Assembly (NCBI RefSeq): GCF_000316195.1
Contig: NZ_JH994111.1
Coordinates: 307,605 to 371,604 of the forward strand
Direction: 5' to 3'
Origin: Brachyspira hampsonii 30446
GTDB lineage: Bacteria > Spirochaetota > Brachyspiria > Brachyspirales > Brachyspiraceae
Length of the DNA: 64,000 nucleotides
How positions within the stretch are numbered: position 1 is the first letter of the stretch; every line of letters begins with the position of its first letter. The notes beneath the pieces were generated by a model. That model saw only the letters and a list, made by a program, of their open reading frames with translations, ran no database searches and was not told where the DNA came from. Shown piece after piece: positions 26,203 to 34,935 of the stretch. Made by a program: the position numbers and the translations under genes.

Positions 26203-27789
26203 ATGTCAAAAGGCTATTTAGCTTTAGTGCTGCATGCTCACTTACCTTATGTGAGACACCCTGAACATGAAAATTTTTTGGAGGAAGAATGGCTATATGA
26301 AGCTATCACAGAAACTTATATACCTCTACTAGATGCTTATGACAGAATGGTTAATGACGGCGTTAACTTCAAGATAACTATGAGCGTAACTCCTCCTCTT
26401 ATGAATATGCTTGCTAATGAATTGCTTCAAAATAGATATGTTAATTATATAGAGAAGTTGATAAAATTATCAGAATTGGAATGTGAAAGAACTTCATTAG
26501 ATCCTAGTTTTCATCATACTGCTGAGTTTTATAAAAATAAGTTTAAAAAGATAAGAGATATTTTTGTTTATAAATATAATAAAAATTTATTGAATGGTTT
26601 CAGATACTTTTTAGAGAGAGGGAATTTAGAGATAATTACCTGCGGTGCAACACATGGATTTTTCCCATTTATGCAGGAATATCCTAAAGCGATAGAAGCC
26701 CAATTAAAAATGGCTGTAAAAACCCATGAAAAACATTTAGGCAGAAAGCCTACAGGAATATGGTTAGGCGAATGCGGTTTCTTTCCCGGACTTGAAAAGC
26801 ATCTTGCCAATAATGGCATTAAATATTTCTTTGTTGATACACATGGTATAATGTATGCTGATAAAGTACCTAAATACGGAGTTTATGCTCCTTTATACTG
26901 TTCAAGAGAGAGTAGGGTAGCAGCTTTCGGAAGAGATATAGAGAGTTCAAGAAGCGTGTGGAGTGCCGAAGTAGGTTATCCGGGAGATTTCAGATACAGA
27001 GAATTTTATAGAGATATAGGTTATGATTTGCCTTTCGAGTATATTAAAGATTTTATACAGAGCAACGGACTTAGAAAAAATACAGGAATAAAATACTATA
27101 GAATTACAGGAAAAGACTGTCCAAAAGAGCCTTATAATCCAGAGTGGGCTATGGAGGCAGCTGGAGAGCATGCCGGAAACTTTATGTTCAACAGAGAAAA
27201 ACAAATTGAGTATTTAGATTCTGTTATGGACAGACCTCCTATAGTTGTATCTCCTTATGATGCTGAACTTTTTGGGCATTGGTGGTATGAAGGTCCTATG
27301 TTCATAGAGTTTTTAATGAGAAAGATACATTATGATCAAAATACTATAGAAACCATTACTCCTAAAGAATATTTAGAAAGACACCCTGTAAATCAAATAT
27401 CAATGCCTTCAATGTCAAGCTGGGGAGCTAACGGATACGGAGAAGTTTGGCTTAATGGTACTAATGGCTGGATATACAGACATTTACATAAAGCTGCTGA
27501 GAGAATGATAGAATTAGCACATGATTATTATAATGAAACAGGTCTTTATGAAAGAGCATTGAATCAGGCAGCAAGAGAGTTGTTGCTTGCTCAAAGCAGC
27601 GATTGGGCTTTCATTATGCATACAGGCACTATGGTTGAATATGCTGTTAATATGACAAAATTATATATAAAGAGATTCACAGACCTCTATTATGCTATTA
27701 AAAACAGAGATTTAAATGAAGAATGGCTAAGAAAAATAGAGTGGCGTGATGATATATTCCCAGAGATGGATTTCAGAATATACAATTAA
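26203..27789 (+). CDS. GH57 1,4-alpha-glucan branching enzyme
   Basis: The product has 528 residues, the typical length for bacterial GH57 branching enzymes (TK1436/T. thermophilus type). The GH57 motifs are GYLALVLHAHLPYVRHP at the N-terminus, GATHGFFPF near 148, the nucleophile Glu190 in WLGECGFFPG, and the acid/base Asp353 in SPYDAELFGHWWYEG. The DUF1957-like helical C-terminus contains QSSDWAFIMHTGTMVEYAVN. The enzyme forms alpha-1,6 branches in glycogen-like polymers in the cytoplasm. Its own promoter and a strong terminator make it monocistronic. Confidence 0.92.
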   Translation: MSKGYLALVLHAHLPYVRHPEHENFLEEEWLYEAITETYIPLLDAYDRMVNDGVNFKITMSVTPPLMNMLANELLQNRYVNYIEKLIKLSELECERTSLDPSFHHTAEFYKNKFKKIRDIFVYKYNKNLLNGFRYFLERGNLEIITCGATHGFFPFMQEYPKAIEAQLKMAVKTHEKHLGRKPTGIWLGECGFFPGLEKHLANNGIKYFFVDTHGIMYADKVPKYGVYAPLYCSRESRVAAFGRDIESSRSVWSAEVGYPGDFRYREFYRDIGYDLPFEYIKDFIQSNGLRKNTGIKYYRITGKDCPKEPYNPEWAMEAAGEHAGNFMFNREKQIEYLDSVMDRPPIVVSPYDAELFGHWWYEGPMFIEFLMRKIHYDQNTIETITPKEYLERHPVNQISMPSMSSWGANGYGEVWLNGTNGWIYRHLHKAAERMIELAHDYYNETGLYERALNQAARELLLAQSSDWAFIMHTGTMVEYAVNMTKLYIKRFTDLYYAIKNRDLNEEWLRKIEWRDDIFPEMDFRIYN

Positions 27790-27813
27790 AATAATTTGAT
27801 TAGAATAATAAAA

Positions 27814-27848
27814 GAGTATGTATATTTATAATATGCATACTCTTTTTT
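27814..27848 (+). terminator. Strong intrinsic terminator after the GH57 gene
   Basis: GAGTATGTATAT and ATATGCATACTC form a 12-bp stem (one G-T pair) around TTATA, followed by six T. Confidence 0.9.
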
Positions 27849-27859
27849 AGCTATATAAT

Positions 27860-28285
27860 AGACTTGTTTCAAAACTACTTGACAAATAATTTTATGAGTT
27901 TCTTATTTTATGCTAAATTATATAATATTAATTATTAAATAAATCACATGTTTTATATATTGTATAATTTGTTATTTTAATATATAAATATGCAGTCTTT
28001 CGCCTGCCGTAGGCACACACAGTGAGGCGTACTTCGTATGCTTCTCGCCTGCCGACACCAAAGGTGGACTTCGTCGGCACGCACGGCGAGGCGTACTTCG
28101 TATGTGCCACACCTGCCAAAGGCACGCACAGCGAGGCGGACAGGCGTCACAAAAGAAGTGGGGTTTTGCGTAAGCACGCAGAGCGGTGCACGACTGTGTG
28201 CTTCGCAGCAAAGCCCCAACTATAATCAAAAAATATTAAATTAAAAAACTATAAATGTTAATAAATTTAGTTTTGAAACAAGTCT
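27860..28285. mobile_element. MITE-like element with expanded core, family 1, copy D
   Basis: Ends AGACTTGTTTCAAAACTA and TTAGTTTTGAAACAAGTCT, with AAT on both sides (27857-27859 and 28286-28288), not ATT as in the other copies. The GC-rich core (about 27990-28215) holds three related units, each beginning CTGCCG or CTGCCA and containing CACGCACAGCGAGGCG-like text, so it looks tandemly expanded. It ends with CGCAGCAAAGCCCC as in copy B. Confidence 0.78.
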
Positions 28286-28288
28286 AAT

Positions 28289-28335
28289 AGAATTATTTAA
28301 AAGTTACTTGACAATATTAGTTTTGAAACAAGTTT
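28289..28335. mobile_element. Miniature family-1 element lacking the core
   Basis: 47 bases that join a left end (AGAATTATTTAAAAGTTACT) directly to the right end AGTTTTGAAACAAGTTT. It abuts copy D. Flanks are AAT and ATT and so do not match. Confidence 0.5.
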
Positions 28336-28401
28336 ATTTATAAAGATTAAATAATTTTTTAGCATTATAAAAATAACAAATAAAAATTATTCAGCTATAA
28401 A

Positions 28402-28803
28402 CTACAATAATTTACTTCTATATTTTTTAATTATGATTGATATTGGTATATTTTTATTTATTTCTTCTTCAAGGTTATAATTGTTTAGTATGTATAGCAA
28501 CTCATAACCATTGGGCATTATTCTTATATAGGCATCTGATAAATCTTCAATACTTACTGGGTAATAAGGTATTCCTAAGCATTTATTATCATATAAAAGC
28601 TGTATATGATTTATAAAATTATTTCTTTTATTTTGATAATCATTTTCTAGTTTTTCATTTGATTCATTTAACTCGTTTTCTGATATTTTATTTTCATTGT
28701 ATACATCGAATTGTTTTGATAAACTGCTTCCGATTATTTGATAAGAAGAACTATTATATATAAACTCAAAAATATCTTTAATAAGATTAAAATCTATTTT
28801 CAT
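28402..28803 (-). CDS. DUF2513-like small protein next to ssrA
   Basis: The product has 133 residues from the ATG at 28803. The start MKIDFNLIKDIFEFI, the central coiled segment, and LLYDNKCLG followed later by YIRIMPNGYELLYIL resemble DUF2513 proteins, which are often phage- or island-borne winged-helix-like proteins. A longer frame begins inside the tmRNA gene and is rejected. The ATG is only 26 bases from the 3' end of ssrA, and no Shine-Dalgarno or promoter is visible between them. It may be expressed by read-through from ssrA or be poorly expressed. Confidence 0.55.
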   Translation of the reverse strand: MKIDFNLIKDIFEFIYNSSSYQIIGSSLSKQFDVYNENKISENELNESNEKLENDYQNKRNNFINHIQLLYDNKCLGIPYYPVSIEDLSDAYIRIMPNGYELLYILNNYNLEEEINKNIPISIIIKKYRSKLL

Positions 28804-28828
28804 GATTGTAATATTATTATAAAAAAAT

Positions 28829-29177
28829 TGGAGATGGCGGGACTCGAACCCGCGTCCTACGAAGCGTACCACATTCGTCTACATAGCATATCTTATCTTT
28901 AAGATTTCGCCTTATAGGTAGAAGATAAGCAGAAAAACTACAAGACTAGCATGAATATACTTAATATCAGGCTCATACGGCACCCAATACAAGTTCTATG
29001 TGTTTTGGCACCGAAAAAGTAACCCATAGACAAACTACTTAATCAGCGGCAGCTTCAATTAAGCTGCAAGTGCGTATTCGTCTGCACTTATTGTTCAGTA
29101 TGATATTAACGTGCATACACCTAGCACGACTATGCAAAATATGTTCCAACCATCGCAGTCGAAGCCGGAGCATCCCC
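28829..29177 (-). ncRNA. ssrA: tmRNA
   Basis: 349 nt on the minus strand. The 5' end GGGGATGCTCCGGCTTCGAC and the 3' end GGGTTCGAGTCCCGCCATCT followed by CCA are the two halves of the alanyl tRNA-like domain; CCA is encoded. The tag frame reads GCA GAC GAA TAC GCA CTT GCA GCT TAA, giving (A)DEYALAA and then stop. That C-terminus is the expected degradation signal. The tag is short (8 codons from GCA) compared with the usual 10 or more, and the resume codon assignment is inference. It rescues stalled ribosomes together with SmpB, which is not in this window. Confidence 0.95.
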
Positions 29178-29200
29178 TTTCAAAGATCAAATATGTATTT

Positions 29201-29228
29201 ATGATATCATTTATACAAAAATTGTCAA
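29201..29228 (-). promoter_or_regulatory. ssrA promoter
   Basis: On the minus strand, TTGACA (29228-29223) and TATCAT (29206-29201) are spaced 16 bases. This leaves a short 5' leader for RNase P removal. Confidence 0.6.
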
Positions 29229-29261
29229 TACATTTTTAACATATATTTTTTATAAATTTTA

Positions 29262-31076
29262 TTAGCTTTTTGGAAGAAGTTTTACAGGATCTATAGATCT
29301 TCCCTGATAAGAAATTTTGAAATATAATTCACTTCTGTCTATCATACCTGTATTTCCTATATCTCCTATATAATCGCCTTTTTTCACAATATCCCCAAGT
29401 TTAACATTTATTTTAGAAAGATGGGCATAAGAAGTATTATATCCGTTTTTATGTTTAAGTATGATAACAGTACCGAATCCTCTTATATTGTCAGCATATT
29501 CTACTATTCCGTCATCAGAAGCTACAACTTTATCTCCCACATCTCCTAATATATTTACACCTCTGTTTGCAAGCTTATCAGAAGCTACTCCATATCCTGA
29601 AATTATTATTCCTTTATAAGGCCATATAAAAGAACTTTCAGGCAATATACTATCATCATTAAAAGAGTATGGGACCATTTTTGCCATTTTTATTTTTATA
29701 TTTGCTCCTGCATATAATTTATATTCATTTGCATTTTTTATATTATTAAGCTGCATCAAATCTCTTAAATCCATTTTATGTTTCTGAGCTATTGAATATA
29801 AAGTATCTCCGCTTTGTACTTTATAATTTGATATTACTAAAGCAGTTGTTTTTTTAGGATTAGCATATACTTTAAGAGTATCTCCGACTTTCAAAATATA
29901 TTTGTCATTTATATTATTTATAGAATATAATTCTACTAAATCCATTCCCCTTGCTAATGCTATTTCGCTTAAAGTATCTCCATTTTTAACTTTATAATTT
30001 TCTAAAGTTCTATATGAAGATTGTTTTGAAGAACTGCTTATATTGATATTATCATATATTTTTAAAGTATCTCCGATTTTTAGTACATAATTATTATTAA
30101 GATTATTTAACTCAAGCAGATCTTTTAAAGACATAGAATTTTTTAATGCTATTTCTCCAAGAGTATCTCCGTTTTTTACTTTATATGTTTTTATAGTTTT
30201 GCTTTGTGCATTAGATGTATTAGCCCTTGCATATATTTTTAATTTTTCGCCTGTTCTTAATTTATATTTTAAAGGATCATCTATATTATTAATTTTTAGA
30301 AAATCATTTACGCTGATATCATTTTGGAATGCTATTCCATATAATGTATCGCCGCTTTTAACTGTATAATATTCTATTTCTTTTTCTGTATCTTTTTCAT
30401 TATTTGTATTATTTTCTTTTTTAGATGATTTCACATACATAGTTTTACCTACATATAGTTTATATTTATCAGGATCATCTATATTATTTATCTTTAAAAA
30501 TTCGCTTGCTGTCATTCCATGAGAGAAAGCTATTCCATATAAAGTGTCTCCGCTTTTCACTTTATAAGTATCATAACTTTCTGTATTATTATTATTATTG
30601 ATATTATTATTATTTGAAGCATTACTTTCTTTTTGATTGTTTGCTACTTTAAGAGTTTCTCCCACTCTAAGATTATATTTATTGGCATCTTTAATATTAT
30701 TTATAGCTAGAAATTCATTAGCAGTCATTCCATGTGCAAATGCTATACCAAATAGAGTATCTCCATTTTTTACTTTATAATCTTTATATGAGTTTCCTTC
30801 TTCTCCTTTCAAGCCGAAAACTTTATTATCAGAATCATATACAAGGGTATAGCCTTTTTCTTTAACTTTTAAAATTTCTCCAACTTTAAGTTTATATTTA
30901 TCAGGATCTTTAATATTATTTATTTTTAAAAATTCATTTGCACTCATGTCATGGGCGAATGCTATTCCAAATAAAGTATCTCCATTTTTTACTTTATAAT
31001 CTGTATAATCAGCAGCAAAATTTAGAGAAGCGAAAGTGCATCCTATAATAGAAGCATATTTAAAAATATTTTTCAT
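29262..31076 (-). CDS. Seven-LysM protein with ligand-less M23 (LytM/NlpD-like) domain
   Basis: The product has 604 residues with a signal peptide (MKNIFKYASIIGCTFASLNF). Seven LysM modules follow, each of the form YKVKNGDTLFGIAFAHDMSA, separated by Asn/Lys linkers; they bind peptidoglycan. The C-terminal 120 residues have the M23 fold (VGDKVVASDDGIVEYADNIR, YNTSYAHLSKINVKLGDIV). The zinc ligands are altered: the first HxxxD reads NRGVN, and the last HxH reads ELYFK; only the YAHLS His remains. The domain is therefore probably non-catalytic, as in EnvC/NlpD amidase activators. It acts in the periplasm on wall remodelling or cell separation. Confidence 0.9.
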   Translation of the reverse strand: MKNIFKYASIIGCTFASLNFAADYTDYKVKNGDTLFGIAFAHDMSANEFLKINNIKDPDKYKLKVGEILKVKEKGYTLVYDSDNKVFGLKGEEGNSYKDYKVKNGDTLFGIAFAHGMTANEFLAINNIKDANKYNLRVGETLKVANNQKESNASNNNNINNNNNTESYDTYKVKSGDTLYGIAFSHGMTASEFLKINNIDDPDKYKLYVGKTMYVKSSKKENNTNNEKDTEKEIEYYTVKSGDTLYGIAFQNDISVNDFLKINNIDDPLKYKLRTGEKLKIYARANTSNAQSKTIKTYKVKNGDTLGEIALKNSMSLKDLLELNNLNNNYVLKIGDTLKIYDNINISSSSKQSSYRTLENYKVKNGDTLSEIALARGMDLVELYSINNINDKYILKVGDTLKVYANPKKTTALVISNYKVQSGDTLYSIAQKHKMDLRDLMQLNNIKNANEYKLYAGANIKIKMAKMVPYSFNDDSILPESSFIWPYKGIIISGYGVASDKLANRGVNILGDVGDKVVASDDGIVEYADNIRGFGTVIILKHKNGYNTSYAHLSKINVKLGDIVKKGDYIGDIGNTGMIDRSELYFKISYQGRSIDPVKLLPKS

Positions 31077-31106
31077 AGTTATTGTTTTCAGTTCAATTCT
31101 GAGGTT

Positions 31107-31385
31107 TTAATTTGCTATTTCAAAAACATCATCCATAGGCGGATCAGAAGGCATAACTGTAACAGTTACCTCTTTAACACTAGACATCTGAGGTCCTATC
31201 TTGATTTTTTCTACAAACTCATCAATATCATTTTTAGTCTGTAAATATCCAATGACTTCTACAGAACCGTCATAATTATTCCATACTTTTCCGCTGACTT
31301 TCATTTCATCAGCTACCTGTTTGGCATAGTACCTGAAACCTACGCCTTGAACTCTTCCTTTTAATATAATATCTACTTTAAACAT
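31107..31385 (-). CDS. acyP: Acylphosphatase
   Basis: The product has 92 residues, the standard size. The acylphosphatase signature GRVQGVGFRYYAKQVADEM supplies the phosphate-binding Arg, and the catalytic Asn is in SGKVWNNYDGSVEV. It hydrolyses acyl phosphates such as carbamoyl phosphate. It lies 30 bases upstream of the LysM gene on the same strand and is probably co-transcribed with it. Confidence 0.92.
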   Translation of the reverse strand: MFKVDIILKGRVQGVGFRYYAKQVADEMKVSGKVWNNYDGSVEVIGYLQTKNDIDEFVEKIKIGPQMSSVKEVTVTVMPSDPPMDDVFEIAN

Positions 31386-31436
31386 ATATAGATTATCGGA
31401 AATATATTTTATCGAATTTATATGAATAAATAAAAA

Positions 31437-31465
31437 TTGACAATTTATACAAAGGGTTATAAAAT
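31437..31465 (+). promoter_or_regulatory. Promoter immediately upstream of the methyltransferase start
   Basis: TTGACA at 31437-31442 and TAAAAT at 31460-31465, spaced 17. The expected start of transcription (about 31472) coincides with the ATG at 31473, so the mRNA could be leaderless. Confidence 0.6.
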
Positions 31466-31472
31466 ATTTAAA

Positions 31473-32108
31473 ATGTATAATATAGAAATTACTATAAAAA
31501 ATATTGATTTAAAATTTATTTCAAATGACAAGTTATTTTCGCCTAAAAATATAGATATAGGAACATTATCTATGATTGATGAGGTAAATTTTGAAAATGA
31601 AAATAAAATTTTAGATTTAGGATGCGGATACGGAGTTGTTGGAATATTAGCAGCAAAGATAATAGGTGATAATAAAGCAGTTATGTGCGATATAGATTCT
31701 GAAGCCGTAGAAGCATCAAAGAATAATGCTGTTTTAAATAATGTTTCAAATATCAGTATTGTTCAAAGCGACGGATTAAAAAACATAATTGATAAAGATT
31801 TTTCTATGATACTTTCTAATCCGCCTTATCATACGGACTTTTCTGTGGCAAAACATTTTATAGAATCAGGTTTTTACAAACTAGCATTGAATGGTAAATT
31901 TATTATGGTAACTAAAAGGCTTGATTGGTATAGAAATAAACTCTCATCTGTTTTCGGCGGTGTAAAGGTGAAAGAGAAAAATGGATATTATATTTTTATA
32001 TCCGAAAAGAGAAATATGCTTGACTCAAATAAGTTAAAAAAAAGATTAAAAAAAGAGAATAGAGATACTCTTAAAAGTATGACATCCAATAAAAAGAATT
32101 ATAAATGA
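31473..32108 (+). CDS. Small-domain SAM-dependent methyltransferase (RsmC/YbxB-like)
   Basis: The product has 211 residues from the ATG at 31473. LFSPKNIDIGTLSMID is followed by motif I ILDLGCGYGVVGILAAK, the acidic loop VMCDIDSEAVEASKNN, and the catalytic SNPPYHTDFSVAKHFIESGF. The NPPY motif indicates N-methylation of guanine or adenine in rRNA, as in RsmC and YbxB. The lysine-rich tail (about 35 residues) would help RNA binding. A TTG-started frame from 31437 would use the -35 box as codons, so I reject it. The 3' end overlaps the convergent PAP2 gene by 10 bases. Confidence 0.8.
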   Translation: MYNIEITIKNIDLKFISNDKLFSPKNIDIGTLSMIDEVNFENENKILDLGCGYGVVGILAAKIIGDNKAVMCDIDSEAVEASKNNAVLNNVSNISIVQSDGLKNIIDKDFSMILSNPPYHTDFSVAKHFIESGFYKLALNGKFIMVTKRLDWYRNKLSSVFGGVKVKEKNGYYIFISEKRNMLDSNKLKKRLKKENRDTLKSMTSNKKNYK

Positions 32109-32776
32109 CCTATTATAGGAAGTCCTGTTATATAAAAAAATAATACATTAGCCAAAAATCCTATTATAGTACCGAAAATTATACCGAATATTACATCAAA
32201 AGGATAATGAAGTCCTACATATACACGGCTGAAAGCTATAAGAGATGCTATAGGGTAAAACAGCAAAGCAGAATATAAACTATAGCTTCCCATAGAAAAT
32301 GATACCGAAAAAGCTACCATTGTATGACCCGATGGAAATGAATGTTTATCAGGCGGATACATAAATGGTATTTTTTTATGCTTTTGATAAGGACGCGTTC
32401 TGCTGAAGAAACTTTTTATATATAAAAATAAAAATATGCAGATAAATATTCCTGTTACTGCTCTTGAGAAGTATAAAGGAGCATAATCTATTCTAAACAT
32501 ATAAAATATCAAATAAATTATCATCCATATATATCCGTCTCCCATTCTGCTCATAAATTTCATAAATGTTTTTACAGGACCTTTTCTATTATCTTTAAAT
32601 ATTGTTAAGAATAATTTACTGTCTATATTGGACATAAATCTTATCAATGGAAGATTGTTTATATAGCTGAGCCTTTTCTGCTTTCTTCTCTTTTTGAGAA
32701 TCTTTTTAATTTTTTTTCTGATTTTTTTATGATTTTTGGGGCTATCATCATTAATATTATTTTGTTTGTTTTCCAT
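32099..32776 (-). CDS. PAP2-family membrane phosphatase
   Basis: The product has 225 residues. A very basic N-terminus of about 35 residues is followed by several membrane helices. The three PAP2 motifs are present: KSFFSRTRP, PSGH (in KHSFPSGHTMVAFS) and SRVYVGLHYPFDV. Members dephosphorylate phosphatidic acid, phosphatidylglycerol phosphate or undecaprenyl diphosphate at the outer face of the inner membrane. The exact substrate cannot be told. It converges on the methyltransferase gene. Confidence 0.88.
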   Translation of the reverse strand: MENKQNNINDDSPKNHKKIRKKIKKILKKRRKQKRLSYINNLPLIRFMSNIDSKLFLTIFKDNRKGPVKTFMKFMSRMGDGYIWMIIYLIFYMFRIDYAPLYFSRAVTGIFICIFLFLYIKSFFSRTRPYQKHKKIPFMYPPDKHSFPSGHTMVAFSVSFSMGSYSLYSALLFYPIASLIAFSRVYVGLHYPFDVIFGIIFGTIIGFLANVLFFYITGLPIIGHL

Positions 32777-32945
32777 AAAAAGAAGTCCGATTTAATGATC
32801 TATAATAAAATAACATAAAATATAAATAAATCAACTATTAAAAAATATTACAATATATATTAATTTTAAAATATTTAGTGAATTTTGTAAAGTTTCCGAA
32901 AATAAAATAAACATATAAAAAAATTCATTTTTAGGATATGAAAAG

Positions 32946-33698
32946 GTGCTTGTAGGAAATGATGCTTATGAAAAGTTTATCGATTATATAGAAAATATTA
33001 TAAACTTTAATTTTTTATCTCATATACCCGGTTCTGATGATACTGTAGAAAGGCAAAGAGAATCTATTATTAATATAGTGAAAAGATCCAATACTAATGA
33101 ATCTTTTTTAGAATATATATCATATACATATACAATATTTGAAAATGATATAATAAGGCAGATATTATCTATTTCTTGGATTAAAGGAAATGGGGAAGAA
33201 GATAAAATGATCAATGATGATAAGTTTGAACTAAATAGTGAAGAATTAGTTAATTATGTATCTATACTTCTAGTTTTAAAAGATATAATGCATACAAGTT
33301 ATATAGCATCTCTTCCTTTATATTATGAATATAAATATGAGCAGAAAGAGTTTATTGACAAAGCAAGAGAAATGATAGAGCATTCTGTATCTAATATATC
33401 CACTTTAGAGAATATTAATCCTATATTTATATCAATAGCGGCAAAAAGTGTTCTTCCTTATTCTATGACAAATGATGAGCTTTCCTCCTCATCTAAGCTT
33501 ATAGCAATACTTTTTAATTTGTCAAGAATAATGGCTTCATATCCTTATACTGATAAGATTATTGAAAATACTCAGCCTATATTCTCAAGTGCTTTATATA
33601 ACTTGGTGAATAATGCTTCTTTCTTGGGATTGGATTATAAGATGATAAGAGTGATATACGATAAAGCAAAGATAGGAGAAATAAATTGGAAAAATTAA
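32946..33698 (+). CDS. Helical protein of unknown function, linked to the next gene
   Basis: The product has 250 residues from GTG at 32946, with AGGA about 9 bases upstream. The sequence is mainly amphipathic helix and acidic, with no signal peptide or membrane helix and no motif I recognise. It overlaps the following membrane-protein gene by 13 bases, so the two probably act together. The start codon is less certain than the frame. Confidence 0.55.
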   Translation: MLVGNDAYEKFIDYIENIINFNFLSHIPGSDDTVERQRESIINIVKRSNTNESFLEYISYTYTIFENDIIRQILSISWIKGNGEEDKMINDDKFELNSEELVNYVSILLVLKDIMHTSYIASLPLYYEYKYEQKEFIDKAREMIEHSVSNISTLENINPIFISIAAKSVLPYSMTNDELSSSSKLIAILFNLSRIMASYPYTDKIIENTQPIFSSALYNLVNNASFLGLDYKMIRVIYDKAKIGEINWKN

Positions 33699-34729
33699 GT
33701 AAATATAATATAAACTTTATAGTATCTGCTATATCCTCTTTAGTTATAATATCAATGTGTGCTTATATGATTTTAAATATACCGTCATATATCATGAAAA
33801 TATTGATGTTTATAGAATTTTTATGTTCTTTTTATTTTGTATGTGTTTTATTTTACAAAATGAATAAATATTCAAGAATTGAGACTTTTTTTTATTTAAT
33901 TATATATTTAGTTCCTTTTATACTGTCTATACTTGGACTTTTTTACATAACTAACTTCTTTTCTTTAAACAGAGTATTTTTAAGAGAAAATATTATATCT
34001 TCTTTTCTTACTAGAGGGTATCATGTTCTTTTTATTTTTTATATATCGCATATAATATACTTTTTTTATTTGTTTAGTATTGAGAATAAGAATACTTTTT
34101 ACGCTTTGATATCTTCAAATTTTATTATAGTTATTTCTGTGATAATGGCTGTTATATTTATAGTATTATATGGAATAATAAATTGGGTTTTTGACAATAA
34201 GATAATAACTTCGTATGAAGATAAAAAAAATGAAATAATATATGAAGCTGGACTTGCATTTTCTCAGAATGCTGACAGTGATGAACTTGAGTATGAGGGA
34301 TTTGCTAAAAGTTATGATATGGTTCTTGTATATTATGATAATGAGTTGAAATACAGATCAGAAGATTGGGATAATTTTGAAAGAAGTAATTTGCTTTTTG
34401 AAGTTTCTATTATGCAGGGAAACGGATTTTTATTTATGGGAAGCGGAAAGGAATTTATTTATCCATATTACATGTTTATATTAATATATGTGATAATAAA
34501 TTCTATCATACTAACATGTTCTATAATGTTCTTTAAATTATTCTTAGACAGAAAATTTAATGGCTATGTTAATATTATGATAAAAGGTTTTAAAGAAGAT
34601 AGTTATATATATGCAATAGATACTGATAAAATGGACGATACAGAAATAAAGAAATTGTCAGAATTATATAATAAAAAACTGCTTACATACAAGTATAGAG
34701 AAAGATTTATAAAGATGTTTACAAGATAA
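33686..34729 (+). CDS. Polytopic membrane protein, possibly sensor-like
   Basis: The product has 347 residues from TTG at 33686, with AGGAG 6 bases upstream. Four or five helices in residues 8-165 are followed by an extracytoplasmic segment of about 95 residues (SYEDKKNEIIYEAGLAFSQN and on), another helix near 268-290, and a cytoplasmic HAMP-like tail of 55 residues. It ends without any kinase, cyclase or chemotaxis output domain. No named family. Its start lies inside the end of the upstream gene, so translation is coupled. Confidence 0.6.
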   Translation: MEKLSKYNINFIVSAISSLVIISMCAYMILNIPSYIMKILMFIEFLCSFYFVCVLFYKMNKYSRIETFFYLIIYLVPFILSILGLFYITNFFSLNRVFLRENIISSFLTRGYHVLFIFYISHIIYFFYLFSIENKNTFYALISSNFIIVISVIMAVIFIVLYGIINWVFDNKIITSYEDKKNEIIYEAGLAFSQNADSDELEYEGFAKSYDMVLVYYDNELKYRSEDWDNFERSNLLFEVSIMQGNGFLFMGSGKEFIYPYYMFILIYVIINSIILTCSIMFFKLFLDRKFNGYVNIMIKGFKEDSYIYAIDTDKMDDTEIKKLSELYNKKLLTYKYRERFIKMFTR

Positions 34730-34865
34730 AATTTATTCTCTATATAAAAATTTTAGCATCAATAATCAGTTATTATCTATAGTATATAACAATTATTATA
34801 TCATTTAATATCAGTCTGTTTAATATTTTTTTATTCTATTTAATTAGAAATTACCTGAAACTTTT

Positions 34866-34895
34866 TTTACATTTTATCGTCTAATATGCTATAAT
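34866..34895 (+). promoter_or_regulatory. Putative promoter of the RND permease gene
   Basis: TTTACA at 34866 and TATAAT at 34890, spaced 18 bases, about 40 bases before the ATG. Confidence 0.55.
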
Positions 34896-34935
34896 ATTAA
34901 GATGATGTAAAAATATAAAATTAAGAAAACAATTT

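Noticed and set aside
27928-28244. Several overlapping short reading frames on both strands with Cys/Arg-rich products
   Set aside because: They lie wholly inside the GC-rich core of MITE-like copy D, overlap one another in different frames and lack start signals.
28860-28870. Separate tRNA on the minus strand at the GGTTCGAGTCCC sequence
   Set aside because: It is the 3' tRNA-like half of tmRNA; no anticodon arm precedes it.
28804-28872. N-terminal extension of the DUF2513-like gene
   Set aside because: It would be read through the T arm and 3' end of tmRNA.
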